A DNA stretch of 64,000 bases from NCBI GenBank assembly GCA_963812915.1, contig CAWEXB010000003.1:248001-312000 (forward strand), written 5' to 3'. Numbering within the stretch: position 1 is the stretch's first letter; each line of letters opens with the position of its first letter. The notes beneath the pieces were generated by a model. That model worked only from the letters and a program-made list of their open reading frames with translations. It was not told where the DNA came from and did no database searches. Shown piece by piece: positions 1-7,765 of the stretch. This DNA is from JACVRW01 sp963812915 (GTDB lineage Bacteria; Actinomycetota; Thermoleophilia; Solirubrobacterales; Thermoleophilaceae). Position numbers and translations under genes: made by a program.

Positions 1-105
1 CGGAATATCGATTGGATCCGGGTCGTAGCGCTCGGCGAGGGCGGCGATTCCCCTCGGCGGAGCGTGCGCAGACGCTGCTTCGGTCGCGGACACAAGGAAA
101 GCCAT
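1..105 (-). CDS. Possible 5' end of a divergent gene, running off the window
   Basis: The reverse strand is open from an ATG at 105-103 to the window edge (35 codons, beginning MAFLVSATEAASAHAPP), divergent from the ROK regulator gene. I recognise no domain, and there is no clear ribosome-binding site before the ATG. A sugar-catabolism gene would fit the position opposite a ROK/xylose-transport operon, but nothing in these 35 codons shows that. It may be only a chance open frame. Confidence 0.25.
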   Translation of the reverse strand, partial: MAFLVSATEAASAHAPPRGIAALAERYDPDPIDIP

Positions 106-165
106 ACCACCGAGCGCCGACGCTTAACCCCACGAACCGCCGACCATTCTCCCAACCCGAACATA

Positions 166-180
166 TTAATCTCAAATTAA
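166..180. promoter_or_regulatory. AT-rich inverted repeat, candidate ROK operator
   Basis: TTAAT (166-170) and ATTAA (176-180) form a perfect 5-bp inverted repeat around CTCAA, inside the only strongly AT-rich patch of the upstream region. ROK-family repressors such as Mlc, NagC and XylR bind AT-rich palindromes of this general type. The site lies just upstream of the rok promoter, so autoregulation of the rok-xylFGH operon is an inference. Confidence 0.4.
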
Positions 181-200
181 CGCCCAGTTCTGACGGAGTC

Positions 201-229
201 TTGACAAACCTCTCGTCCTGGGGCAGGAT
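201..229 (+). promoter_or_regulatory. Promoter of rok-xylFGH, leaderless
   Basis: A perfect -35 box TTGACA (201-206), 17-base spacer and -10-like CAGGAT (224-229) end 8 bases before the GTG start at 238. The predicted transcription start falls on or next to the start codon, so the regulator mRNA should be leaderless. Confidence 0.65.
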
Positions 230-237
230 GCGCGGCA

Positions 238-1462
238 GTGCGTGGAGAGGACTCCGGCTCACTGGGCTCGCTGAGAGAGTCGAACCGAGAGCGCGTGGTT
301 CAGGCGCTTCGAATGCTCGGAGTGGCCAGCCGCGCCGACGTCGCACGCTGGACCGGCCTGTCGCGGTCGACGGTGTCGAGCATCGTGGCCGAGCTTCTCG
401 CCGAAGGGCTCGTAGTGGACCGCGAGGAGGACGGGCGGCCCGGCGCGGCCGGGGGACGGCCCCCCGCGTTGATAGCCCTCGATCCGGCGGCGGGTGTGGC
501 GGTGGGGATCGACTTCGGAAAGCGGCACCTGGCGGTGGCGGCGGCCGACCTCTCGCACCGGATCCTCGCCGAGGAGTGGGTCGAGATGCCCGAGGACTAC
601 GAGGCCGAGGTGGGAATGGACCGAGCGGCCATGCTGGTCGAGACGGTGCTCGCCGACAGCGGCGCGGACCGCGACCGCATCCTCGGCGTCGGCATGGGGC
701 TACCGGGCCCGGTGCACCGCTCCGGGATCGTCGGCTCCTCGGCGATCCTGCCGGGCTGGGCGGGCACCCATGGAGCGGAGCGCATGGCCGAGCGGCTCGG
801 GCTCGAGGTGTGGCTGGGCAACGACGCCAATCTCGGCGCCCTGTCCGAGGCCACCTGGGGCGCGGGCCGCGGCGCCAAGGCGCTCGTCTATCTCAAGCTC
901 TCGACGGGAATAGGCGCGGGGATCGTGATCGACGGCAGGCTCTTCGGAGGCGCCGGCGGCACGGCCGGCGAGATCGGGCACACCACGCTCGACGAGACCG
1001 GCGACATCTGCCGCTGCGGGAGCCGCGGCTGCCTCGAGACCTACGCCGCGGGCGCGGCGATTGCCCGCCATGCTCAGCCGCAGCCGCAGCGAGGAGCTCG
1101 ACTTGGACGGGATGCTCGGTCGCGCGGCGGCGGGCGACGCCGCCTGCCGCCGGGCGCTGCGCGAAGCCGGCCGTCACATCGGTGTGGCGGTCGCAAATCT
1201 CTGCAATCTCGTCAACCCCGAGCGGATCGTGGTAGGGGGAAGCATGGGACACGCCGGTGACCTGCTGATCGATCCGCTTCGCGATTCAGTAGGGCTGCGG
1301 GCGATCCCGAGCGCGGCCGAGGACGTGGAGGTCGTCCTCGGAGAGCTCGGGGACCGCGCCGAGTTGCTCGGCGCGATCGCGCTCGTGCTCCACGAGGCAG
1401 GCCCGGCCTGGAGCGGGCGGACACCGGCGCTGATGCAGGCCGCGACAGCGGAAACAAAATAG
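238..1462 (+). CDS. ROK family transcriptional regulator (one indel)
   Basis: A sugar-responsive repressor with an N-terminal winged-helix domain (about residues 10-75, including SRADVARWTGLSRSTVSSIV) followed by a ROK sugar-kinase-like domain. The zinc motif CRCGSRGCLE and the GIDFGK, GNDANLGALSE and GGTAGEIGHT segments are typical of the family. The frame breaks near 1060-1075 and continues in the next frame from SRSRSEELDLDGML to ATAETK. Removing one base gives 407 aa, the usual ROK length of about 400. GTG 238 is chosen because the promoter ends 8 bases before it. It lies 11 bases ahead of xylF in one operon, so it probably controls the transporter and itself. Confidence 0.85.
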
Positions 1463-1473
1463 GAGGAGCAAGG

Positions 1474-2602
1474 ATGAGGAAACGACGTTGGAGACTGAGC
1501 ATGCTCGCCGTCGCCTGCGTCCTGGCCGCCGGCGTGCTGCTGGCGGCCTGCGGCGATGACGACGACGATGGCGGCGGCGGCGGTGGCGGCGGCGACGGTG
1601 GAGGCGGCGGCGGCACGATCGCGTGGCTGCTTCCGGAGTCGAAGACCGCCCGTTACGAGTCGCAGGACAACCCGAACTTCCAGCGCGAGGTCAAGTCGCT
1701 CTGCTCGGACTGCGACATCATCTACTCGAACGCCGATCAGGACGCCGCGAAGCAGCAGCAGCAGGCCGAGGCGGCGATCACCCAGGGCGCCGAGGTAATG
1801 GTGCTCGACCCGGTCGATGCGGCCGCCGCGGGTGCGATCGTGACCCGAGCCAATCAGTCGGACATCCCAGTGGTCAGTTACGACCGCCTGCTCACGGACG
1901 TCGACATCGACTACTACATCTCGTTCGACAACGTTCGGGTGGGCCGGCTCCAGGGTGAGAGCCTTGTCAGCAAGCTCGAAGAGGACGGCAACGGCGACGG
2001 GACGATCGTGATGATCAACGGCGCCCCGACCGACAACAACGCCAAGCTCTTCAAGCAGGGCGCCACGAGCGTCTTCGACAAGAGCGACCTGAAGATCGGT
2101 CGGGACTTCGACACTCCCGACTGGAGCCCGGACGAGGCGCAGCAGGAGATGGAGCAGTCCATCACCTCGCTGGGCAACGACGGCTTCGTGGGCGTCTACG
2201 CCGCGAACGACGGCACGGCCGGCGGCGCGATCGCCGCGATGAAGTCGGCGGGCATCGACCCGAGCACCCGCCCGACCACCGGCCAGGACGCCGAGCTGGC
2301 GGCGATCCAGCGGATCCTCGTCGACGAGCAGTACATGACCGTCTACAAGGCGATCAAGCCGGAGGCGGAGGCCGCGGCCCAGCTGGCCGTGGCACTGCGT
2401 GCGCGGCGAGGACCCGCCCAGCGGGCTCGTCAACGGCGAGGTCGACAACGGCATGGAGCAGGTGCCGTCCGTCCTGCTCACGCCGGTTGCGGTGACGAAG
2501 GACAACATCCAGGACACGATCGTCAAGGATGGCTTCTGGACCGCGGACCAGATCTGCACCGGTAGGTACGCCCAGCCCTGCCAGCAGGCCGGCATCGAGT
2601 AG
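1474..2602 (+). CDS. xylF: Xylose-type sugar ABC transporter, substrate-binding lipoprotein (one indel)
   Basis: A periplasmic-binding-protein-type lipoprotein for import of xylose or a related sugar. It has a signal peptide with lipobox LLAAC, then an unusual Asp/Gly-rich linker (about 20 residues of D and G), then a Peripla_BP_4 fold beginning TIAWLLPESKTARYE, which resembles XylF. The reading frame shifts near 2395, and the C-terminus continues as RGEDPPSGLVNGEVDNG to QAGIE. Corrected length is about 375 aa, normal for the family. A strong AGGAGG (1461-1466) sits 7 bases before ATG 1474. First gene of the transporter, directly after the ROK regulator. Xylose as substrate is an inference from family resemblance. 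Confidence 0.85.
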
Positions 2603-2678
2603 CGCTAGCGTGGGGCCCTGGCGGCGCTGCCCGCGTCGCCGGGGCCCGTCTCGCCGGTACAGAAAAGGAGCCTCAGAC

Positions 2679-3471
2679 ATGAACGGGAACACGCCGGTGC
2701 TCGCCCTAAGGGGGGTGAGCAAGAGCTTTGGCCCGGTCCAGGCGCTGAGCGACGTCGACTTCGAGGTCCACAGCCGGCGAGGTCGTCGCGCTCGTGGGCG
2801 ACAACGGTGCGGGCAAGTCGACACTCGTGAAGACGATCGCGGGGATCCACGGTGCGGACGACGGGAGCATCCTCTTCGAGGGGAACGAGGTGCACATCTC
2901 GGATCCCACCGACGCAGTGTCGACTCGGGATCGCCACGGTCTACCAGGACCTCGCCCTGTGCGACAACCTCGACGTCGTCGAGAACCTTTTCCTCGGGCG
3001 CGAGGAGATCGGCGAAGGTCCGTCCGCCATAACGCGGCAGATGGACGAGGTCACCATGGAGAAGCGACGGGATGAGCTGCTCAGCAGGCTTGCGGTGACG
3101 ATCGTCAACCTGCGCTCGGAGGTGGGAACGCTGTCGGGCGGCCAGCGCCAGCAGATGGCGATCTCCCGTTCGCTGCTCGGCGAATCCAAAGGTCGTGCTC
3201 CTGGACGAGCCGACCGCCGCGCTCGGCGTGCGCCAGACGGCCCAGGTCCTCGAGCTGATCAAGCGGCTGCGTGACAGAGGGCCACGGCGTGGTGGTGATC
3301 AGCCACAACCTGGCCGATGTCTTCGAGGTCGCCGACCGCGTCTTCGTCCTGCGACTCGGGCGCAAGGCGGGCGATTTCGACGTGCGCGAGGTCAGTCAAG
3401 AGGAGGTGGTGGCCGCGATCACCGGCGCCGAGTTCGGCCGCAACGGTGACGAGGCAGGAGGCGAGCAATGA
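2679..3471 (+). CDS. xylG: Sugar ABC transporter ATP-binding protein (four indels)
   Basis: The ATPase that energises sugar import with XylF and XylH. Pieces in several frames join to one protein of about 262 aa: start MNGNTPVLALRGVSKSFG, Walker A GDNGAGKST, Q-loop YQDLALCDN, signature LSGGQRQQ, Walker B VVLLDEPTAALG, H-loop VVVISHNLADV. Frame changes lie near 2775, 2925, 3190 and 3272. Each is repaired by removing one base, and 793 minus 4 is divisible by 3. It has a single ATPase domain, unlike the duplicated E. coli XylG, which is common for actinobacterial XylG/FrcA-like proteins. RBS AAAAGGAG precedes ATG 2679. The stop overlaps the xylH start (ATGA). Confidence 0.82.
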
Positions 3472-4694
3472 GCGCGCAAGGAGGCGGAGGGGCGGCTGCG
3501 ACCGCCGACGTCGTCGAGGGAGTCGAGCAGCCACGGGGCGACCTCCTGCGGCGGTTCATCCAGGGCGATCTGGCCGAGCTGCGAGTAGTCCTGATCCTGG
3601 CCGTGATCTGGGTGATCTTCTACGTCCAGGAGGATCGTTTCCTCAGCTCGGTCAACCTGACCAACCTGGTGCTCCAGGCCACGGCCGTCGGCCTGGTAGC
3701 GGTGGGTGTGACGCTCGTGCTGCTGCTGGGCGAGATCGACCTCTCGGTGGGAGCCGTGAGCGGGCTTTGTGCGGCGATCATGGCGGTGCTGATCGAACAG
3801 GAGGGCTGGTCGCCCTACCTGGGGATTGCGGCGGCGGTGCTGGCCGGAACGGCGATCGGGCTCTTCCAGGGCTCCATCTTCACCCGCTTCGCCATCCCAT
3901 CATTCGTCGTGACTCTTGCGGGCTTGCTCGCGTGGCCCGGCTTCCAGCTCGAGGTGCTGGGCGAGACCGGCACGGTGAACCTCACCGACTCGAAGGTAAC
4001 CGGGCTCACGAGCACGTTCTACAGCGACACGGTGGGCTGGATCTTCGCTCTGCTCGCCATCGGTGCATTCGCCGGCTTCAACCTGCTCGGGCGCCAGCGA
4101 CGTCTCGGCGCGGGGCTGCCGGCGCCGCCGCTCGGGCAGGTGGTGCTGCGCATCGGGCTCGTCGCGGTAGCGCTGCTGGGGGCGATCTGGGTGCTGAACG
4201 ACGACCGTGGGCTGCCGCTTGCGGTGCTCATCCTGCTCGGCTTCGTGCTGCTGTTCTTCTACATCACCACGAAGACGACCTTCGGCCGCCACATCTTCGC
4301 GGTGGGCGGCAACTCCGAGGCGGCACGGCGGGCGGGCATCAAGGTCAACCGCGTGCGTGTGATCGTGTTCGCCATCGCGGGGATGATGGCCGCGATCGGC
4401 GGGATCATGGCCGCCTCGAGGCTGCTCGCCGTGAACCAGTCGTCGGGCGCGGGGGACTTCCTGCTGCTCGCCATCGCCGCTCCCGTCATTGCGGGCACGA
4501 GTCTCTTCGGCGGCCGCGGCAGCGTCTGGCACGCCCTCCTCGGAGCCCTCGTGATCCAGTCGATATCGAACGGCATGGACCTGCTCGGGCTCGAGTCCTC
4601 GGTGAAGTTCATCGTCACCGGCGCGGTTCTGCTCGCGGCCGTAATCGTCGACGCGATCGCCCGCAGTCAGCGGCAGGCGGCGGGACGCATTTGA
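3468..4694 (+). CDS. xylH: Sugar ABC transporter permease
   Basis: Membrane permease of the BPD_transp_2 family, 408 aa, with about ten hydrophobic segments after a 50-residue cytoplasmic N-terminus. Typical family motifs are LLLGEIDLSVGAVSGL (first signature loop) and GRHIFAVGGNSEAARRAGI (the EAA-like cytoplasmic loop contacting the ATPase). The extra-long middle region between helices is characteristic of XylH rather than RbsC. It overlaps xylG by four bases, so the two are translationally coupled. It is intact, in contrast to the three genes before it. Confidence 0.9.
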   Translation: MSAQGGGGAAATADVVEGVEQPRGDLLRRFIQGDLAELRVVLILAVIWVIFYVQEDRFLSSVNLTNLVLQATAVGLVAVGVTLVLLLGEIDLSVGAVSGLCAAIMAVLIEQEGWSPYLGIAAAVLAGTAIGLFQGSIFTRFAIPSFVVTLAGLLAWPGFQLEVLGETGTVNLTDSKVTGLTSTFYSDTVGWIFALLAIGAFAGFNLLGRQRRLGAGLPAPPLGQVVLRIGLVAVALLGAIWVLNDDRGLPLAVLILLGFVLLFFYITTKTTFGRHIFAVGGNSEAARRAGIKVNRVRVIVFAIAGMMAAIGGIMAASRLLAVNQSSGAGDFLLLAIAAPVIAGTSLFGGRGSVWHALLGALVIQSISNGMDLLGLESSVKFIVTGAVLLAAVIVDAIARSQRQAAGRI

Positions 4695-4715
4695 TGTCAT
4701 GAGGCTCCACGTCCC

Positions 4716-4741
4716 GGGCCGCCGCGGCGACGCGGCGGCCC
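4716..4741. terminator. Hairpin after xylH
   Basis: A perfect 11-bp GC stem (4716-4726 with 4731-4741) closed by the loop GCGA, 21 bases after the xylH stop. There is no U-tract, so it may be a weak terminator or an attenuating/processing hairpin that reduces transcription into the dehydrogenase gene starting 10 bases later. Confidence 0.5.
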
Positions 4742-4751
4742 GGTCGCGGAT

Positions 4752-5822
4752 GTGACAGCGAGCACGCCGCTGCGGGTCGGGCTGATCGGCTTCGGGCTGG
4801 CCGGCTCGACCTTCCACGCGCCGCTCATCGCGGCGGTGCCGGGGCTGCGGCTGGCTTCGATCGTCACTGCGAATCCCGAGCGGGCGGAGCGGGCGCGGCT
4901 GGCCTTTCCGGCCGCACGCGTCCTGCCGGACGCGGACGCCCTGTTTGCGGCCGCGGACGAGCACGACCTCGTCGTGGTGGCCACCCCGAACCGCTTTCAC
5001 GTTCCCCACGGGCTCGCCGCGCTCGAGGCGGGGCTGCACGTGGTGGTCGACAAGCCGGTCGCGGCGAGCGCCCGGGACGCCCGGCGGCTGGCGGCCGCGG
5101 CGAGCGAGCGCGGCCTCGTGGCGGCGGCGTTCCACAACCGGCGCTGGGACGGTGACGCGCTGACCGTGCGTCGGCTGCTCGACGAGGAGAGGCTCGGGGA
5201 GCTGCTGCGCTTCGAGTCGCGCTTCGAGCGCTGGCGGCCCGAGGTGGACGAGGAGCGCTGGCGCGAGCGGCCGACGCCGGAGGATGCCGGCGGCGTGCTG
5301 TTCGACCTCGGCAGCCACCTGATCGACCAGGCGCTGTTTCTCCTCGGACCGCCCTCGCGCGTGTATGCGGAGATCGCTCGGCGCCGCGCCGCCGCGCGCG
5401 TCGACGACGACGTGTTCCTCGCGCTCGAGCACGCGGGAGGCGTGCGCGCCCACCTCTGGGCGAGCATGGTGGCCGCCCGGCCGGGACCGCGCCTTCGCGT
5501 CCTCGGTTCGCGCGCCGCCTACGTCAAGCACGGCCTCGACGTGCAGGAGGCGGCGCTGCGCGCCGGCGAGCGGCCGGACGCGCCCGGCTTCGGGCGCGAG
5601 CCGCGGGAGCGCTGGGGGGTGCTCGGCACCGAGGAGAGCGCCGAGCCGCTCGAGACCGAGCCCGGGCGCTACCTCGCGTTCTATGAGGGCATGGTCGCCG
5701 CGATCCGAGGCGGCGCGCCGCCGCCGGTGACGCTCTCCGATGCGATCGTCGGACTGGAGGTGATCGAGGCGGCACGGGCGAGCGCCGAGCGCAACGTGGT
5801 GATTGAGCTTGGGGCGGGATAA
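4752..5822 (+). CDS. Gfo/Idh/MocA family oxidoreductase
   Basis: An NAD(P)-dependent sugar or inositol dehydrogenase-like enzyme, 356 aa. The N-terminal Rossmann fold begins VGLIGFGLAGSTFHAPLI; the family EKP motif appears as DKP in VVVDKPVAAS; the C-terminal GFO_IDH_MocA_C domain contains GGVLFDLGSHLIDQALFL. The GTG at 4752 gives the start expected for the Rossmann fold. The position after xylFGH suggests it oxidises a sugar brought in by that transporter, but a hairpin separates them and the substrate cannot be read from the sequence. Confidence 0.85.
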   Translation: MTASTPLRVGLIGFGLAGSTFHAPLIAAVPGLRLASIVTANPERAERARLAFPAARVLPDADALFAAADEHDLVVVATPNRFHVPHGLAALEAGLHVVVDKPVAASARDARRLAAAASERGLVAAAFHNRRWDGDALTVRRLLDEERLGELLRFESRFERWRPEVDEERWRERPTPEDAGGVLFDLGSHLIDQALFLLGPPSRVYAEIARRRAAARVDDDVFLALEHAGGVRAHLWASMVAARPGPRLRVLGSRAAYVKHGLDVQEAALRAGERPDAPGFGREPRERWGVLGTEESAEPLETEPGRYLAFYEGMVAAIRGGAPPPVTLSDAIVGLEVIEAARASAERNVVIELGAG

Positions 5823-6114
5823 GGGAGTCGGGCCGCCCGACGCGGAAGCGCCCCCGAGAGGCTCCGGCTGTCCCCGGTTTGGGTTGCTTCCGCGGGAGTG
5901 CGCACTCGCTTCCTCCCGGTTTCGGATCTCCGGCCGGCACCGTGATGGCGGTGGCGACCTTCGCGGTTTCGGGTTGAGTCCGGGTTGCCTGGCTCGTCCG
6001 CGCCGCACGCCCGGTCCCGGGACCGCGTGGTCGCCCCCGCCCGGTTGAGCACTGTCTTGACCCGCTCGGTACGAACTTGTTACGCAGCGCACCCATTGGT
6101 GCGGCGCCGGTCCG
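5823..6114. other. Intergenic region without a recognisable gene
   Basis: About 290 bases between the dehydrogenase and the next gene. It holds short GC-rich palindromes (for example AGTGCGCACT near 5897) but no open frame with gene-like features. Its last 55 bases resemble the upstream region of the gene at 13916: both have CTTGT, a T or G, then AC and a following CAG, ahead of a TACGGT -10 box. Confidence 0.4.
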
Positions 6115-6120
6115 TACGGT
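6115..6120 (+). promoter_or_regulatory. -10 box of leaderless gene at 6127
   Basis: TACGGT ends exactly 6 bases before the GTG start. The same box at the same distance precedes the paralogous gene at 13916. No good -35 is visible. Confidence 0.55.
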
Positions 6121-6126
6121 CGTGTC

Positions 6127-6567
6127 GTGACTTCGCAACGCGGCCAGGCGACGATCGAATGGACGGGTCTCGTGCTGATGGCGACGCTCGTCCTGGCCGC
6201 GCTCGCCACGCTCGTCCCCCGGGTCGACGGCCGCGGTCTGGGGGGCTCCGTCGCCCACGCGATCACGTGCGCCGCTCGGGGTGGCTGCGCGGCGCGGCCG
6301 CCCCCGCCCGTGGCCCGACGGCCCGTGCCCGGACGGGCTCGAACGGCGCGACCGGCGGTTCCAGTCGGCCGGGCGGCCGCGGCCTTTCAAGCGCTGCGCC
6401 GAGCCGAAAAGGTGGCGAGGAAGGCTTGGATTGTCTGTCTCGGCTATCGCCGATATCGCTACGAGCTGGAGCATCCACTCGCGCCTAACGAGGCAATGCC
6501 CGTGGAGGAGGCGCTCGACATCGCGAACGAATGCCTCAACCCGTTCGGGTTTCTCGCAGGGGATTGA
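6127..6567 (+). CDS. Small membrane-anchored protein with pilin-signal-like N-terminus
   Basis: Unknown function, 146 aa. The N-terminus SQRGQATIEW followed by a hydrophobic stretch (LVLMATLVLAALATL) resembles TadE/pilin-type or archaeal class III signal segments (GQA-x-x-E plus helix). After it come VDGRGLGGSVAHAI and CAARGGC, then a Pro/Arg-rich linker, then a compact C-terminal domain (about residues 80-146) with GYRRYRYELEHPLAPNEAMP and ANECLNPFGFL. The first 55 residues are clearly paralogous to the gene at 13916, whose C-terminal domain is unrelated. GTG 6127 is set by the -10 box and by alignment with the paralog. Confidence 0.7.
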   Translation: MTSQRGQATIEWTGLVLMATLVLAALATLVPRVDGRGLGGSVAHAITCAARGGCAARPPPPVARRPVPGRARTARPAVPVGRAAAAFQALRRAEKVARKAWIVCLGYRRYRYELEHPLAPNEAMPVEEALDIANECLNPFGFLAGD

Positions 6568-6601
6568 TGTGGGGCATGGGATTGATGCGGGGTCTTCTCT
6601 G

Positions 6602-6784
6602 ATGGGCGGCCGGGTCGCACGGTGGGCCGTGATCGCCGGCGGGGCGCTCCTGGCGGGTGCGGGGCTCGGTTTTCTTGCGCGCGACCTCCTTGGGCTCGGG
6701 CAGCCGGCGGTGGCGCTCGCCTGGCTCGCGGGCGTGACGGTCGCTCTCGGCGCCAAGCTCGGGCGGGGACGGGCGCGGGAATGA
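6602..6784 (+). CDS. Small two-helix membrane protein
   Basis: A 60-aa protein starting MGGRVARWAVIAGGALLAG, with two hydrophobic segments (about residues 8-26 and 33-50) and a basic tail. It begins 35 bases after the previous stop; a GTG at 6569 in the same frame is an alternative start that would overlap that stop. No family recognised. It may be co-transcribed with the pilin-signal-like gene. Confidence 0.45.
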   Translation: MGGRVARWAVIAGGALLAGAGLGFLARDLLGLGQPAVALAWLAGVTVALGAKLGRGRARE

Positions 6785-6869
6785 GTGCTTCCGAGGCTCT
6801 GGTGGTGCGAGTTCGGGGTGCGGTCCGACGTTGCCGCTTCAATAGAGGCACCCATTTAGGGGACAGGCG

Positions 6870-7076
6870 ATGCGAGAGCGACTGGAAATGGAGCTGGCTC
6901 GAGCGACGGCCGAACTGAATGCGCACATGGCTACGTGGGAGTACGCCTTCGCGATGGCGGGCGGGTGCCACGGGGGCCGCGACCATCCCGTCCACTGGGT
7001 AACTCAGGCCCGCACGGACGAGCTCATGGCGCATTGCCGGCAGCTGCGGACGCGGCTAGCCGAGTACGAGGTGTGA
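6870..7076 (+). CDS. Small helical protein, copy 1 of a tandem pair
   Basis: Unknown, 68 aa. It is about two-thirds identical by eye to the gene at 7222 and has exactly the same length. It is predicted to be two amphipathic helices (MRERLEMELARATAEL and DELMAHCRQLRTRLAEYE) flanking an invariant centre with AHMATWEYAFAM and GGRDHPVHW. There is no signal peptide or membrane segment. AGGGGAC (6857-6863) is a plausible ribosome-binding site 6 bases before the ATG. Conserved His, Trp and Asp suggest a binding or catalytic site, but no family is recognised. Confidence 0.65.
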   Translation: MRERLEMELARATAELNAHMATWEYAFAMAGGCHGGRDHPVHWVTQARTDELMAHCRQLRTRLAEYEV

Positions 7077-7221
7077 CTCCCCGGCAACTCGACACCCGTA
7101 CAACCGCCACGGCCGCGTTTTGGTCCGCTGTCCATAGCGGGCGGGGCGTCCGTGCCCCATGCTTAGCGTTGGTTCTTTCCGGATCTCCCTGACAAGCACA
7201 AGACCAAACGCTGGATCACCC

Positions 7222-7428
7222 ATGCGAGAGAGACTCAAGGCTGAGCTCGCCCAGGCCACCGCGGAGCTGAAGGCGCACATGGCGACGTGGGAGTACGCCT
7301 TCGCGATGGGCGCAACCAGCCAGGGCGGGCGCGACCATCCCGTGCACTGGGAGACTCACGCCCGGACCGAACGGCTCAGCGCCCGTTGCCGTGACCTCCG
7401 GGCCCGGCTGGCCGAACACGAACTCTAA
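7222..7428 (+). CDS. Small helical protein, copy 2 of a tandem pair
   Basis: Second 68-aa copy, starting MRERLKAELAQATAELKAHM and ending RLAEHEL, with the same AHMATWEYAFAM and GGRDHPVHW core. Differences from copy 1 sit mainly in the loop after the core Met (GATSQ versus AGGCH) and in the helices, which suggests both are maintained as proteins. No obvious Shine-Dalgarno precedes this ATG; it may depend on its own promoter in the 145-base gap. Confidence 0.65.
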   Translation: MRERLKAELAQATAELKAHMATWEYAFAMGATSQGGRDHPVHWETHARTERLSARCRDLRARLAEHEL

Positions 7429-7455
7429 GGCCGCTCCCGGGAAATAGCCGCCTTA

Positions 7456-7580
7456 CGAGCGCCGCGAGGGCAATCCGGCTTACGCGCCGCGAGGGTAATC
7501 GGGCTGACGTGCCGCGAGGGCCGGGCTGACGCTCCGCGAGGGCAATCCGGGCTGACGGGCCGCTCCAAAAGTCCCGCTGA
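7456..7580. repeat. Five degenerate 22-27 bp tandem direct repeats
   Basis: Units begin at 7456, 7483, 7508, 7530 and 7556. The first four share the core GCCGCGAGGG, mostly followed by CAATCC, and units end in GGCTTA or GGCTGA; the fifth unit is diverged but keeps the GCTGA end. There is no spacer, so this is not CRISPR. It lies between the duplicated small genes and the alcohol dehydrogenase and is not coding in any convincing frame. Function unknown: it could be protein-binding sites or a replication-slippage array. Confidence 0.7.
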
Positions 7581-7765
7581 CGCGTTGACCCTTTGTCGCT
7601 CTATGCAGCAAAAGTCGAACGAGTGCGCATGGCGTCCGCCGCGGCGCGCTGCGCACTCCGCGCACCTCTGCGCGCCGCTCGGAGAGCGATACGATCTCCC
7701 TGCTGCGTGTACGGGACGCGAGAGGGAGGACGGCGCGTTGCAACTCAGTTCGAGCCCCCCGGTCA

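Noticed and set aside
3900..6266. Very long antisense open frame (788 codons) on the reverse strand
   Set aside because: It runs antisense through xylH and the dehydrogenase gene, has Arg/Gly/Ala-rich composition typical of GC-rich shadow frames, and no domain.
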